Shown in pieces: positions 20,785 to 33,146 of a stretch of DNA of 64,000 nt. The stretch's first letter is position 1. Each line of letters starts with the position of its first letter. The stretch spans positions 140,190,064 through 140,254,063 of the forward strand of contig CM040126.1 in the NCBI GenBank assembly GCA_022559845.1, read 5' to 3'. The translations under genes were made by a program, and so were the position numbers. This stretch comes from Amorphophallus konjac (taxonomy: Eukaryota; Streptophyta; Magnoliopsida; Alismatales; Araceae). The notes under the pieces are model-generated. The model was not told the DNA's origin. It worked only from the letters and a program-made list of their open reading frames with translations, and ran no database searches.

Positions 20785-22298
20785 TCACTCGGGGAATGCT
20801 GGCTGCGCTGCATGATACAGCTTAATATGCTTTCCGTTGAGGGGAGAGAACTGGATAACCCCTTTGTGGTCTACCAGGACGTAGGCGCCTCCTTCATATA
20901 CTCGGCGGACGACATATGGCCCGACCCAATTTTCGACCAGCTTCCCTTTGGGGTTGGAGGCCATCACTTCTTTTTTTTGACCATTACTAGGTCTCCTTTC
21001 TTGAATTCTCGACCCTTGACTAGCTTGTCAAAAGCACGGGCCATGCGAGCTTGGTAGAGCTGGATGTTTTGCTGCACCCGGAGGCATTTTCCTTCGAGCT
21101 CAACGAGCTCTTCCAATCTTCTTTCTGCATTGGTCTGCTCACCACTGACTAGTCCGTGCTGGATGGCAACTCGCAATGAAGGAACTTCAAGTTAAATTGG
21201 CACCACAGCTTCTGACTCGTAGACAAGGGAGAAGGGGGAACAGTCGGTTGGGGTCTTGTAGATAGTACGATAGGCCCAAAGTGCTTCGTACATCCTTTCT
21301 TCCCAATCTTTTTTATTAGACTTGACAGTCTTTGCCAGCAATGTGCATAGAGTCTTGTTAAAGGCTTCTGCAAGTCCATTGGCTTGAGGGTTGTAGGGGG
21401 AGGATGTCCTCCAGTCGATTTTGTATTTGTCGGCCAGCCGATAAAACTTCTTATTTCTAAAATGGCTGCCATTATCAGAGATGATTCGGCTGGGGATCCC
21501 GAACCGGAATATTACATTTAGCTGGAAGAATCTTGCAACTAGCTCTCCCGTCACATCTCTTAGTGCTACTGCTTCCGCCCATCTGGAGAAGTAGTCTGTA
21601 GCTGCTAAGATATATCGGCACCCTGATGAAGATGCTGGTAGCGGCCCTACTACGTCCGTGCCCCACTGAGCAAACGGCCAGCTTGGTAGGGTGGGATGCA
21701 ATGGCACTGGAGGTCTCCTTGCCACATTAGCATGTTCTTGACATTTCTGACAAGCTTTGGCAAACTTACAGCAATCATCAAATATAGTGGGCCAATAGTA
21801 ACCCAGCTTCTTTATCTCAATTTTCATTTTCGGGCCAGCTTGGTGTGCTCCAGCTGATCCTGCATGGACCTCCTGCATCACCTGTCCTGCTTCTGCTGAA
21901 GACAAGCAACGGAGTAGGACTTTCCTTCGGGCATCTGCCATAATTCGGAACAAGGTCCCGCTTCTCATCTCGTAAGAATCCTTGATCCTCAGGAGCTTCA
22001 TTCTCTGTTCCTTTTCTTTTGGAAGTTATTGGTGTTGAAACCAGCGTAGGAGATGCTCTCGCCAATCGGGCTGCTGAACCCCTTCGATGATTGCTACTTC
22101 CATCTCTTGTTCGTCGGTCAGGACCTCTGTCACGCTGGGGACCTGTCGGCGGTTGATCACTGTTATATTCAGGCTTGTGTCTGGCGGGACCGCCAATGAA
22201 CTGGCCAGCTTAGCGAGGGCGTCTGCCTGAGCATTCCGGCCTCGATTGATGTGCTTAATGCTGATGAAGTAAAATTTTGACATCAGACGAGTTGCCAA
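20785..22298 (-). pseudogene. Integrase region of element B pol (broken)
   Basis: The integrase inserts the cDNA into host DNA. In minus order I see a linker, then the zinc-binding part (H..AGAH...CCKFAKACQKC, around 21900-21750). The catalytic core follows with Asp in WGTDVVGP (21656-21654), Asp in ISDNGSH (21476-21474) and Glu in LAEAFNK (21368-21366), a D-D-35-E spacing. Last comes a C-terminal part ending near 20785 (GKLVENWVGPYVV, GPY/GAY-type strand signature). Breaks: TAA at 22028-22026, TAA at 21194-21192 and a frame change in the T8 run 20971-20978. The 41-bp array starts just downstream. Confidence 0.85.
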
Positions 22299-23183
22299 CT
22301 GGTGATAGGGGAGGAGCTCTTACTTTCGTACATCGAACTCTCCTTCTAGCTGTTTTATAACTAGCATGGAATCTCCGAATGCTTCCAGCATCTGAATTCC
22401 CATGGCTAGAGCGATTTGCAACCCGATTATCAGGGCTTCATATTCCGCTTCATTGTTTGTGCATTGCTTGTTTATGGAACAGGATGTATGCACCACTTCT
22501 CCTTCTGGGGATTTCAGGACTATGCCTGCTCCTGCTCTGACCCTGGCTGACCCGGCGGCAGAGGTGTCAATTCTGGAAGCGCCATCAAAGTATAGTTGCC
22601 ATAAGGAGGGCTGTACTTGCACGGCTTCTATAGTTTCATCTTCAGGAAGCTCCGGCTCCAACGGGCAATCCCCGGGCACTGGGTGCTCAGCGAAGAAGTC
22701 TGCAATAGCTTGGCCCTTGACGGCCTTGCGCGGCACGTAGGAGATATCAAACTCCATAAGGATTACCGCCCATTTGCCCAGGCGGCCTTTGAGTGCCGGT
22801 TGAGACATAATGTACTTCAGGGGATCCTCTTTGGATACCAAGCTGATTTCATGCGACAACATATAGTGTCGGAGCTTTTTAACTGCGAAGACCAGCGCCA
22901 GACAGATCTTCTCAATATAAGTATATTTCTCTTCAGTTCTGACCAGTCTCCGACTGAGGTAATAGAGGGCTTGTTCTTTCCCTTCTTCATTATTCTGGGC
23001 CAGCATTGCCCCCAGAGAATTATGTGTAGCTGCTATATACAGTATCAATGGTCATCCTTTCACTGGGGCGCCCAACACTGGAGGAGTTTTCAGGTAGTCT
23101 TTTAGCTTGTCGAAGGCTGCCTGGCAATCTTCATCCCAATAAAAGGGGACATCTTTCATCATCAACTTGTGAAAAGGCTGGCA
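22299..23183 (-). pseudogene. RNase H plus second (archaeal-type) RNase H of element B
   Basis: These domains degrade the RNA strand during reverse transcription. The first domain follows RT (LILYIAATHNSLGAML, EEKYTYIEK, SQPALKGRLGKWAVIL). It ends at the linker KAVKGQAIADFF. The second begins WQLYFDGAS and continues GAGIVLKSPEG, NNEAEYEALIIGL and AFGDSMLVIKQL, with Asp/Glu/Asp at expected catalytic places. A duplicated RNase H is diagnostic of the Tat/Ogre branch. Breaks: TGA at 23054-23052 and TAA at 22322-22320. Both fit single C-to-T changes. Confidence 0.85.
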
Positions 23184-23930
23184 TCACCCTGACAAATTGG
23201 AAATGAAACGCCGGATATAAGCCAAGCGGCCCTGTAGTGATCTCAGCTCGGAGATGTTCCTTGGCAGAGGTAACACCTGAATCGCCTTGATCTTTACGGG
23301 GTCTATCTCGATTCCCCGATATCGGACGATGAAGCCCAAGAATTTTCCGCTCGACACTCCGAACGCACATTTCATAGGGTTCATTTTTAGCTCATGCTGC
23401 CTCAGCCTCTGAAAAACAATCCGGAGGTCTTGCAGATGATCTTCTTTTCTTCTGGTTTTGACCACCAGGTCATCTATGTAGCACTCGACCTTGTGGTAGA
23501 GCAGCTCATCAAAGATTTTGGTCATTACACGCTGATAGGTTGCGCCAGCATTCGTTAATCTGAACGGCATTCTCTTGTAATGATAAATACCTTTAGGAGT
23601 TCGGAAAGCAGTATGGACTCGGTCATGCTCCGCAATCCAAATCTGATTGTAGCCGGAAGACCCGTCCATGAATGATAGGGCCTCATGGCCGGTTGTAGCA
23701 TCAATCATGACCTCGGTTATCGGCACCGGGAAGTCATCTTTGGGGCAGGCTTTATTTAGATCCCGGAAGTCGACACATATCCGGATCTGTCCATTCTTCT
23801 TTTTCACGGGGATGATATTCGCCAGCCATGTGGTGTACTGATTTTTCTTCAACAAATCCCACGTCAATGAGCTTGTCGACTTCAGCACAAATTTGGGTGA
23901 TGAGCTCTGGCCTCATGCGCCGCGGTGGTT
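23184..23930 (-). pseudogene. Reverse transcriptase of element B (broken)
   Basis: Typical gypsy RT blocks in order: WLANIIPVKKKNGQIR, CVDFRDLNKACPKDDFP, LSFMDGSSGYNQI, YKRMPFRLTNAGATYQR and the catalytic CYIDDLVVK (YIDD at 23480-23469), then KCAFGV and KFLGFIV. A frame change in an A5 run near 23845 separates it from the upstream frame. TGA at 23186-23184 ends it, probably from CGA. MPFRLTNAG has Arg-Leu where MPFGLKNAG is usual, suggesting relaxed constraint. Confidence 0.88.
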
Positions 23931-26901
23931 GCTTTACCGGCTCGGCGTCAGGGCTAATTGCCAACTCATGTTGCGAGACAGCGGGGCTTAGACCTGGCAT
24001 CTCTTTATAAGTCCAGGTGAAGCAATCCCGATATTCTAGCAGTAGTTGAATGTACAGCTCCCGTTCTTCTGGGGATAGTTGGGCACTGAGGAAGGTAGGC
24101 CTAGGGTCCTTCTCATTTCCCAGGTTGACTTCTATCAGTTCATCGACTGTGGCTTGACCTCCATCTTCTATCTCCAGAGGTGCCGGTTGGAGGTCAACGA
24201 AGTCTGGAACGCCATCTTGAGGGTCGAACACTTCAACTTCCTCGTCAGACACTGCCAGAGCTTCCTGAGGTTTCTTGATCTCTTGTGCCAGCGGCTGAGT
24301 GGATTGTTCTATTAGCAGATCCATTGCCGTCGCAGCTTCCAAGGATGAGAGAGCAGCCTTGGTGTTTGCAGATGAGATTGCAGCCATGACGGGCTGATAA
24401 CTGTTCACTGCCAGGCCCGGACAGCATGCTAATTTTGCAGCAGAAGTTGAGGAAGTTTCGCCTTCTGGGACAGTTGTATCTTCCGCAGAAGTGGCTTTTT
24501 CTTCCTTGGTAGCTGGCTCCCCTTGATTGGAGTTGACCAAGGCTTCCCTGATTGGCAGAAAGGGTGTTGAAGTTGTCATTAGTAGGACCCCTGTAGAGGG
24601 AGAGACTCCTACTTCTTGAATGTCTTCGGCTTCGCTGCTGCTAGCCGTATCAAATTCGGCTTGAAAGGCCGCTTCTTCAAGATGAACTTGCTCCCAGCAT
24701 CGACAAGGGGCCGAGGTTTCCACTTCTTGATTTCCGGACTGAGCCAGTTCAAGATATTCGACTTCCGCCGGATACTCATCAAAGGTTGCCCCCAGAGGGC
24801 CATCTTCAGTAGGATAGAAGGCGGAGATAGTATCCACCTCGTACCGCCCACTGTAATAATATTCCTCCAGGGTGAAGCCCAACCCTGGATGTTGAGAGAC
24901 ACGTCTCATTTCCTTATCCAGATTTGCAGGATGCCACATCTTCTGGAAAGCTTCCTTGCGCTTTTGAGACTGATCGGGAGGGATGTGTTGCTTTTGAAAC
25001 ATCCTGGCCGTTCGATCAGTCGTAAATGCCAGGCCTTGAATAGGAACCCGCGGGTTGGCTAGATCTTCAGGGAGACTGCAGTCTGTATCTTCCCGAGTGG
25101 GATGCTCCTCAGCTGTATAGAACAAGCTGCGGGGCCCATCTTCCTGTGTCACCTCCCAAGCTTTGAAAGGTTCGACAGTGGGGTCGTTGAGGCCGGGGAC
25201 TGGCTTGGTGAGGCCGGCCGGGACTCCGATGCGGTTGTGCTGTCGATTGACCTGCACTTCCTTAGCTTTGGGGTATAATGCCGGGGGTGTCACCCTGCCG
25301 ACATCTCCAGAAGCTGTGATGTGGGAGACCACCTTCGGCTTGACATATCCGCGCGGCGGTGGTGGATACCAACCGTCACCTGATCTATTCTTCGACGCCC
25401 CTGCGGGGGCCTCAGCTTCAGAAACCTTCCGGGGAGGCCCCGTATATAGGTTGGCGTCCGCCAAGTGACATTCAAACACCTCGAATGGGTGGATATCAGC
25501 AAATATCCTCTCCTCCTTCCCCTGGAGGCTGTATTTGATGCATTGGTGGAGCGTGGAGGGCACCACCATATTTTCATGCAGCCATGGGCGGCCGAGCAGT
25601 GCTTTGTAGGAGGTGCGAGAGTCAATGACATGAAACTGCACCGTTGTAGTGAAATCTGCCAGGGTCAGTGTGAACTCTGCCACTCCCATAGATACTTCAC
25701 ATTTTTGGTTGAAGCCAGCGATACGCATATCCCTGACTTTCTCGAGATGCAAATTAAAGTGGTACCTCTCGTATATTCTGTATGGCAGGATGTTGACTGC
25801 TGCACCAGGATCGACCAGGATCCGGTTCAGCTCTCTTCCATTCAGGTGCCCTTTCATATATAGCGGCCTGTTGTGGCTGGCAGTAGGTAGTAGCATGTCT
25901 TCTGGAGAGAAGGTCATACTGGCTTCTGGTATAGCCTCAGCTATGCAGGCTTCAAAATGAGCAGGCGTCTGCAGAGCAGTGATGATCGCCTGTCGAGTTT
26001 CTTCACTCAAAGAGAGAATTTCCCAGCTCGTAAATCGAGCGGGGAGCTTCTTGAGCAACTTCATTATTCGGCCCCCAGCCCGGACATTGGAGAGCTTCAT
26101 CTCTTCAGCCCATCTGGGCTTGGGGAGGTTTTGATTTGTGGGTCCAGACGGACCTGCTTCATCTTCCTCGGACCCGGCACCCTCTTGACTGGCACTGGCT
26201 GTCGGGTCTTCTTTATTAGTTGCCGTAGGGCAAGCTCCATCTGCATTCGCATCCGCAGTAGATTGCGCTGGCTGCGGGTGAATGGCCCTGGATGTAGGGT
26301 TAGCATCTTGGCAGGGCTGCTTCCCTTTTGACATCTTCATAAATTCAAGGAATGAAGGGACTGCCTTGCCCCCACTTTTGTTGTATAGGCCCGACGGAGG
26401 AGGGATTTTGACTCCCTTAACCTCCGACGGAGGTGTCTTGTAGGGTTGCTCCCCTCTGAACATGATGTTGTGATTGGGTGGTGGCTGGCGCCCCCATTTT
26501 CGGCCCGACCGAGTGGCATGCGCAGTAGTTGCGGCCTCAGCTTTGCCTCCCCCAGCATGGGGTGTGAAGCAAATTTCTTCTTCTTCCTCTCCTCCGGATA
26601 GGGTGAAGAGTGCTGACAGGGTATTGCAGGAGACAACCTGTGTTTTATTGGCCCCAGCGGCCTTTCTTTTCTTCTTCTTTTGCTTTTTCTTCTTTTTGGT
26701 TTCTGCGGGTGCCTGCCCCCAGAACAGGCTGCCCTCTTCAGGGGGTGCTGCTTGGGCTTCCTCCACCTGTTTGAGTGAAAGTTGTTCTAGTTCTTGCCAT
26801 GGGACGTGATCCCGTACCAGCAAAGGTTTCAATTTGGGCTGCACATATTCATCTAGCCCTTCAATCAGGTGCTGTAGTCGAAGGACTCCAGGATTGGTTT
26901 C
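23849..26901 (-). pseudogene. Protease and long spacer domain of element B
   Basis: An open frame of about 1,000 codons. Its upstream end from 26901 (ETNPGVLRLQ) was joined to gag before element I landed; the extra 65 residues that the frame gains upstream are antisense LTR of I. Order: basic lysine-rich segment (about 26690), a low-complexity acidic part, then an aspartic protease with RILVDPGAAVNIL (catalytic Asp 25812-25810) and ALLGRPWLH. A long, poorly conserved linker with acidic and proline-rich parts leads to RT. DPGA replaces the common DTG/DSG. The long intact frame contrasts with the broken parts either side. Confidence 0.75.
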
Positions 26902-27686
26902 TGGAGAGGGGGATTTCTGCAGCCCACCACAAAGGCAGCCCAACAAGACCCACAAGGTCCAACCAGGCGATCCCACCCAAGTGATAGCCCACAGGGCCCA
27001 CTTAGGGAGAAAAGCCCAATAAATAAGACTCGAGGAACTAACTCTCCCCGGCGGCCTTCTAGGCTCGGAGGGCCCGAGACAACGGTCAGGTCCCAAGGAA
27101 GGTCCGGCCTAAAGCCCTCTCCCCGTCCGAGAGAGATAGGCTCCAGCCGACCTATCCGACCCCACCCTCGCCGGGCCATGCCTATCGCTCGGACATGAGC
27201 TAGCATCCCCAAGGCTCGGTAAGGCCGGTTGATTATCTGCAGGTGCAGCCGTTCAGAGTCCTCCGCCCGCGGGAGAGTCAAGGGAGCCGCCGGACTCCAA
27301 GGGGATAACGTTCCCACGATCAGGCCATGAAAGCCCCCGTTAAAGACGTAACTCCCGCCGGGAACCCCTCAGCTTACAGGACTCCTGAAGGTGGCGCACT
27401 ATTTAGGCAAGGGATACCCTCCGGAAGATGGTAAGATGAACTAAGCATTCACACATCCTAAGCTCCTGAGCACGATTCGCTTCACCCTTTGGTGGAGAGG
27501 ATTCTCGCGCATCAGCTCTCTCCTCCCCCCATTATTGCTTCCACCATAGCTCTACTGACTTAGCCATCAGAGGGTTTTGCCCCAGGGAGATCCCCTGGGC
27601 CCTCTGATACGTTTCCCTATCTTGCAGATTCATCTTCTGGTGAACCATAGCCCGCTCAGGATCTAGGGCGAGATCTCGCCTCTTCA
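26902..27686 (+). repeat. 5' LTR of element I
   Basis: It starts TGGAGAGGGGGATTT and ends ...CTCGCCTCTTCA. TG...CA ends are confirmed by the second copy, equal in length. No convincing TATA box; ACTATTTAGGCAAGG near 27400 is the nearest candidate. Confidence 0.95.
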
Positions 27687-27687
27687 T

Positions 27688-27705
27688 CTGGCGCCGTCTG
27701 TGGGA
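27688..27705 (+). other. Primer-binding site of element I
   Basis: TGGCGCCGTCTGTGGGAA lies one base after the LTR end. This PBS string is common in plant Tat-type gypsy elements. Confidence 0.85.
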
Positions 27706-27723
27706 AACGCACGAAAAGTCGAG

Positions 27724-29390
27724 ATGGTGAGAAGAAGCTCAGGGAGGAGAACCGCTGGTGGGGCAGGTAAGGCTGTGGCGGCGGCGGGAGGCACCCCCTC
27801 TAGGGTCTCGCAGAGCCCCCCCTCCAACGCCAGCATCCCCACCAACAGGCCACCACCCCCCCCGGCGGAGACAGGGGCACCCCTCGACGGTGGCGCCAAC
27901 GCCTTCCAGGCCCTCAACGAAAAGATGGACGTCCTCGTGGAGCTCATGAGGGCCCAGGCGGCCAGGGACGCAAGGTCCCGCGCCCCGTCAGGAAGTCCCC
28001 CTCGAAGGAGTGCGACGCAGCACACCGCCGGAGGCCGCTTCACCCTCCGCGGCCGACAGCTCCTCCGCAACGACGTCGGAGGACCCTCGCATGCTCCGCC
28101 TGCGGAGCAAGAGGCTTCCTCCACGCCGAGGAGAGGGAAGCAGGGGGCGAGGCCGCCGCGCCCGGGCACTAGTGCCCCGGGAGATCGCCAAGACGCCCCC
28201 CCCAGCCCCACGGTGCGACTGCAGCCAGAGCTGTCCCTCCGGCTGCGAGATTTCGAGAGACGGTTCGCAGAGCAAGAGCGCGCCCTCCGCGCCCTGTAGA
28301 AGACCTCTCTCCCGGAGGACGAGGAGAAATCCCCTTTCTCCGAGTACATCTTGAAGGCAGAGGTCTCTCCCAGAGCCTCCATTCCAACCTTCAAGCTCTA
28401 CGACGGCCAGGGCGACCCAGCCGACCACTACGATAGCTTCGACGCCCTGGTGACCCTTCATGGAACGCCGGATCCCATCAAATGCCGAGCCTTCGCGGCC
28501 ACCCTGGTCCAAGGTGCTCAGGCATGGTTCCGGGCCCTCGCCCCTGGGTCCATTCGAGACTTCAGGCAATTCGGGCGAATTTTCAAGGAGAGTTTCGCCG
28601 GTAGCGCCCCCCCAAGGTCAGTAGCGGGGCTCCTGGCTCTCAAACAGGCGCAAGGGGAGAGGCTCCGGACTTACGTCCACTGATTTAAATCGGAAGCCCT
28701 CAGGATCCCCCGCCTGGATGTGGCCTCAGCCACAACCGCACTGATCGGGGGCACCCGGGACGAGAACCTCCGCCGCGAGCTTGTCCTCCACCCTCCCTCG
28801 ACCCTTGCCGAGCTAGTGACTCTGGCACTGCGCCACGCCGAGTGCGAAGAAGTACTCAGCGCCTGCCGAGACGCAACCGGCTCGGGTCGGGAGGGGGACA
28901 AGAAGCGGACCTCTGAGCCAAACCCTGGCTCAGGTAAGAAGCGCGATCGAGAAGGAGAGCGCAAAAGAAAGTACGAGCGGTACACCCCCTTGACCACGCC
29001 AGTCTACGAGATCTATGAAGATATCAAAGACTCGGGACTTCTCCGCCAGCCCGAGCCAATGAGGTCGAAGAACCGCAAGCGGGACAGGCATTGCCTGTTC
29101 CACTGCGACCACGGGCACCACACCGGAGATTGCCATCAGCTCCAGGACGAGATCGAGCGCCTCATCCGTCTGGGGCACCTAGCCCGGTTCACGACCGGGC
29201 ACAAAGAAGACCGAGATGCCGCAGAGGAGATCGACAACGCCCCCCGAGGGGTCCACATCAACGTCATCTCCGGAGGAGCGGCATCGGGCGGCGACACCAG
29301 CCGAGGGAGGAAACGTCATGCCGAGCGAGCCAGCCGAGCCTTAGAGCCCCCCAGAGGCCCGCCGATGGAGCCCCAGGTCATAGTCTTCTC
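27724..29390 (+). pseudogene. Gag of element I (two nonsense codons)
   Basis: Gag forms the virus-like particle. The start is the ATG at 27724 (MVRRSSGRRTAGG), after the PBS; an in-frame GTG further upstream is less likely. Order: alanine/proline-rich N-terminus, capsid-like retro-gag part (about 28380-28860: FKLYDGQGDPADHYDSF, AQAWFRALAPGSI, ERLRTYV), basic segment, then a knuckle C-x2-H-x4-H-x4-C-like CLFHCDHGHHTGDC (29092-29133). TAG at 28297-28299 (CAG) and TGA at 28681-28683 (CGA) interrupt it in frame. Both are C-to-T type changes. Confidence 0.88.
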
Positions 29391-30054
29391 CGACCAAGAC
29401 CTGGAAGGGCTGAGCACCCCGCATGACGATGCCCTCTTTATCTCGGCCACGATAAATCACTGTAATGTAGACAGGATTTTGGTTGATAATGGGAGCGCCC
29501 CCGATGTATTATCTTATAACTGTTTTCTCAAGATGGGGGAAGACCCATCCAAACTCCGCCCGATCCGAACGCCCCTTTGCGGGTTTAATGGCCTGGCCAC
29601 CTACCCCGAGGGAGCCCTAAGCCTGCCGGTCACTATCGGCACCCCACCCAAAACCGTTACGGTCATAGTGGACTTCATAGTGATTAAAGGTATGATAGCG
29701 TACAACGCCATTTTCGGCAGAAAAATTCTCAGCCGAATAAAGGCCGTACCATCTACCTATCACCAAAAAATGAAGTTTCCCACCAAAAACGGGTTGGGGG
29801 AAGTCCGAGGTAACCAGGCCACGGCTAGAAGGTGCTACAACATCTCGGTGGAAGCCTCAAGGCCGGACGGAAAGGATAAGGGCCCCAGGGGAGTCGAAGG
29901 AAGAGCCGTGACCACCGAGCCCGGTGGCGAGTTATTAACGGTATTCCTGAACGATGACCCGGCCCTAGGAGTAAGGATCGGCGCCGACCTACCACCAGAG
30001 GAACAGCAGCAATACAAGGAATTTCTTTCTGAGTATGTTCGGGTCTTCGCTTGA
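29391..30054 (+). pseudogene. Protease of element I
   Basis: An aspartic protease cleaving the polyprotein. The active-site region is RILVDNGSAPDVLSYNCF (Asp 29485-29487), followed by VTVIVDFIVI and YNAIFGRKIL. DNGSA instead of DTGSA/DSGSS is seen in several plant Tat elements, so it need not be inactivating. The frame ends with TGA at 30052-30054 (EYVRVFA*), most simply TGG changed to TGA, and continues open into RT. Confidence 0.85.
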
Positions 30055-31440
30055 TCCGATGATCAACTCCCTGGTATACCAGAGGAAACTGTGATGCACA
30101 AGCTCAACCTCGATACCACCGTGAGACCCGTACAGCAGTGGAGAAGGAAGCATGCGCCCGAGAAACAGGCGATCATCAAGGCGCAAGTCACCAAGGGACA
30201 GGAAACTGGTCTTTTCAGACCGGTCCTGTACCCAACGTGGCTAGCCAACATCGTCCTGGTGCCGAAGACTACAGGCAAGTGGCGAATGTGTGTAGACTTC
30301 ACCGATCTGAACAAGGCCACCCCCAAGGACTGCTATCCGCTACCGAGCATCGACCAATTGGTTGACTCAACCTCGGGTAACGAGATACTCAGTTTCCTGG
30401 ATGCCTATTCGGGTTATCATCAGATCCGAATGAGCCCTGAAGATGTCAAGAAGACCGCCTTCATCACCGACTACGGCGTGTACTGCTACACCCGGATGCC
30501 CTTCGGATTGAAGAATGCTGGAGCCACATACCAGCGACTGGTCAACCACATGTTCGAGGGACAGTTAGGTCGGAACGTCGAGGCCTACATCGACGACATG
30601 CTCGTCAAGACCCCGAGGGCCCAAGACCACTTCACCGACCTCGCCGAGACTTTCGGCACCCTCCTGAGGTACAGCATGAAGCTCAACCCCGCCAAGTGTG
30701 CCTTTGGAGTAAGATCCAGGAAGTTCCTGGGTTTCCTGGTCACTCAGCGAGGGATCGAAGCCAACCCCGATAAGGTCCAGGCCATCCTGGACATGCGCCC
30801 GCCCACATGCATTAAAGACGTCCAGCGTCTGACGGGGCGTGTCGCTGCTCTCAGTCGTTTCCTGTCCCGTGCGGCCGAACGATGCTTGCCCTTCTTCAAG
30901 CTGATGAGGGGGCCCAAGATAGCATCTGCTACGTTCGCATGGGATGGGGAATGCCAGACAGCGTTCGCCGAGCTCAAAGAGTTCCTGGCTTCGCCCCCGG
31001 TGCTTTCCAAGCCCGTCCCGGGCGAGGTCTTGTTGCTCTATCTCTCGGCGACGCCATCAACGGTCAGCTCGGTCCTAGTCAGAAATGACTCAGGAGTCGA
31101 GAGGCCGGTCTACTACACCAGCAAGGTGCTCGGCGAGGCCGAGCGGAGGTACCCCGCAACCGAGAAACTCGTGCTAGCATTGGTTACCTCCGCAAAGCGC
31201 CTCCGACCCTACTTCCAGGGGCATCCCATCACCGTGCTAACCGGCGAGCCGCTGAAGAAGATTCTGGCCCATCCCGAAGCCTCGGGGCGACTCGTCAAAT
31301 GGGCCATCATGCTCGGGGCCTACGACATCTCGTATCGGCCGCGATCAGCTATCAAAGGACAAGCACTCGCCGACTTCATCGCCGAGAGCACCGTTCCAGT
31401 CGAGGACAGGCCTCCGACGGCAACCGGGCCAACCTGGGAG
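30055..31440 (+). pseudogene. Reverse transcriptase and RNase H of element I
   Basis: RT copies the element RNA to DNA. The ordered blocks are WLANIVLVPKTTGKWR, CVDFTDLNKATPKDCYP, LSFLDAYSGYHQI, RMPFGLKNAGATYQR and the catalytic AYIDDMLVK (YIDD 30586-30597), then KFLGFLVTQRGIEANP. RNase H follows from about 30940 (FAELKEFLASPP, LLYLSATPSTVSSVLV, RRYPATEKLVLAL, KWAIMLGAYDI). All catalytic blocks look intact; damage lies outside this stretch. Confidence 0.92.
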
Positions 31441-31772
31441 CTGTTCGTCGATGGATCGTCCAACTCGGTCGGTAGCGGCGCAGGGATCCTCCTAAAGTCC
31501 CCGAAGGAATAGAGTTGCAATACGCCCTAAAGTTCAACTTTCTGGCATCCAACAATGCTTCCGAGTACGAGGCCCTTATCTCGGGAGCCCGCATGGCCCG
31601 ACGGTTGGGGGCCGAGCGAGTCAGGATCCACACCGACTCCCAGCTAGTTGCAAGCCGGGTCAGTGGCGAGTACGAAGCTCGGGAGGTACCTATGATCAAA
31701 TACCTACAGTTGGTCCGGAGCCTGGCCCAGCAGTTCGAGGAGTTCGAGGTAGTCCGAATAGCTCGAGAGTAA
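31441..31772 (+). pseudogene. Second (archaeal-type) RNase H of element I, frameshifted
   Basis: LFVDGSSNSVGSGAGILLKSP marks the start of the additional RNase H typical of Tat elements. A one-base deletion in the C-run at about 31499-31502 shifts the frame, which resumes as IELQYALKF, NNASEYEALISG, RVRIHTDSQLVASRV (catalytic Asp/Glu/Asp visible). TAA at 31770-31772 (CAA) ends the part. Confidence 0.88.
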
Positions 31773-33146
31773 AACTCTCGGGCGGACGCTCTCTCCCGAC
31801 TGGCCTCCTCCCTAGACCCGGAAGGTACACGATCGGTCCTCCTAGAAGAGCTCGAGCGCCCGAGCATAGACTTGGAGCTCCTCGCCATTGACTCGGCCAC
31901 TCCCGGCGACTGGCGCTCCCCCTACCTGTCCTGGCTACGGGACTCCCGGGAGCCCTCCGACCCTCGGGAAGCCCGCCGAATGAAGTACCAAGCCCGGCGC
32001 TTCGTCATCCTCGACAACGCTCTCTACCGAAGATCGTTCTCCGGGCCCCTTCTGAAGTGTCTCGGTCCCGACGAAGCAAGCCAAGCTGTTGAAGAGATTC
32101 ATCAAGGCCTGTGCGGAGCACATTCAGGAGGTCGGTCGCTGGCCAGAATCCTGCTAAGACAGGGGTACTGGTGGCCGACCCTGCAGCGCGACTGCACGGC
32201 CTACGCACAACATTGCGACCGTTGCCAGCGGTTCGACCATTTGGTCCATCAGCCGGCCACGGAACTTATCACCCTTACCGAGCCCTACCCTTTCGCTCAG
32301 TGGGGGATCGACATCCTTGGGCCATTCCCAACGGCTCAATCCCAGAAGAAGTTCATCATCGTCGCCATTGACTACTTCACCAAGTGGATCGAGGCTGAAG
32401 CAACAGCTAGGATCACCGAGACAGTCGTCTGGGGTTTCGTATGGAAATCGATCATCTGTCGCTTTGGCATCCCCCGAGTGATAGTGAGCGATAACGGGCG
32501 GCAATTCGACTCTCGGTACTTCCGAGACAGATGCGCCGACCTAAATATCCGCAACCACTTCACTTCGGTCGCCCACCCTCAGGCCAACGGGCTGGTTGAA
32601 AATGCCAACAAGACCATCTTGAAGGGCATAAAAACCAGACTCGGCAAGGCTAAGGGTAGCTGGCTCGAGGAACTGCCTAGCGTACTATGGTCGCACCGAA
32701 CGACCCCCAGGATGGCAACCGGTGAGACCCCTTTTCAGCTGGTATATGGCACCGAAGCCATCGTTCCGTTAGAGATCGCCAATCCATCTCTCCGAGTGAT
32801 CAGCTTTTCGCCCGAAGCAAACGAGCAGAAGTTGCTCGAGAACCTCGACCTGGCAGACGAACTCCGAGAGATCGCGAACGTCCGAGCTACGGAATACCAG
32901 CGCCGCCTCACTCAGTACTACAACACCAAGGTCCGAGGCAGACAATTCCACCTAGGGGACTTCATCCTCAGGAAAACCGAAGCCTCTCGACCACTGGAGG
33001 CGGCGGGCAAGCTATCCCCCAACTGGGAAGGCCCCTACCGAGTGATCGAGACGCTCGGGAAAGGTGCGTACAGGTTAGCCACAATGGAAGGGGAACCCAT
33101 TCCTCGGACATGGAACGCAACCACACTACGCAGATTTTATTTCTGA
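31773..33146 (+). pseudogene. Integrase of element I
   Basis: After the TAA the frame is open for 457 codons, to the stop at 33144-33146. The zinc-binding part is H..LCGAHSGG...YWWPTL..YAQHCDRCQ. The core has Asp in WGIDILGP (32310-32312), Asp in VSDNGRQF (32490-32492) and Glu in LVENANK (32598-32600), D-D-35-E. The C-terminal part has LSPNWEGPYRV and GAYRLATMEG, a GPY/GAY module. This domain alone looks undamaged. Confidence 0.92.

Noticed and set aside
26902..27317. N-terminal extension of the B polyprotein frame and a 150-codon minus frame here (repeated at 37129-37659)
   Set aside because: These are antisense readings of the element I LTR, present in both LTR copies; the true B coding sequence stops at the insertion point 26901.
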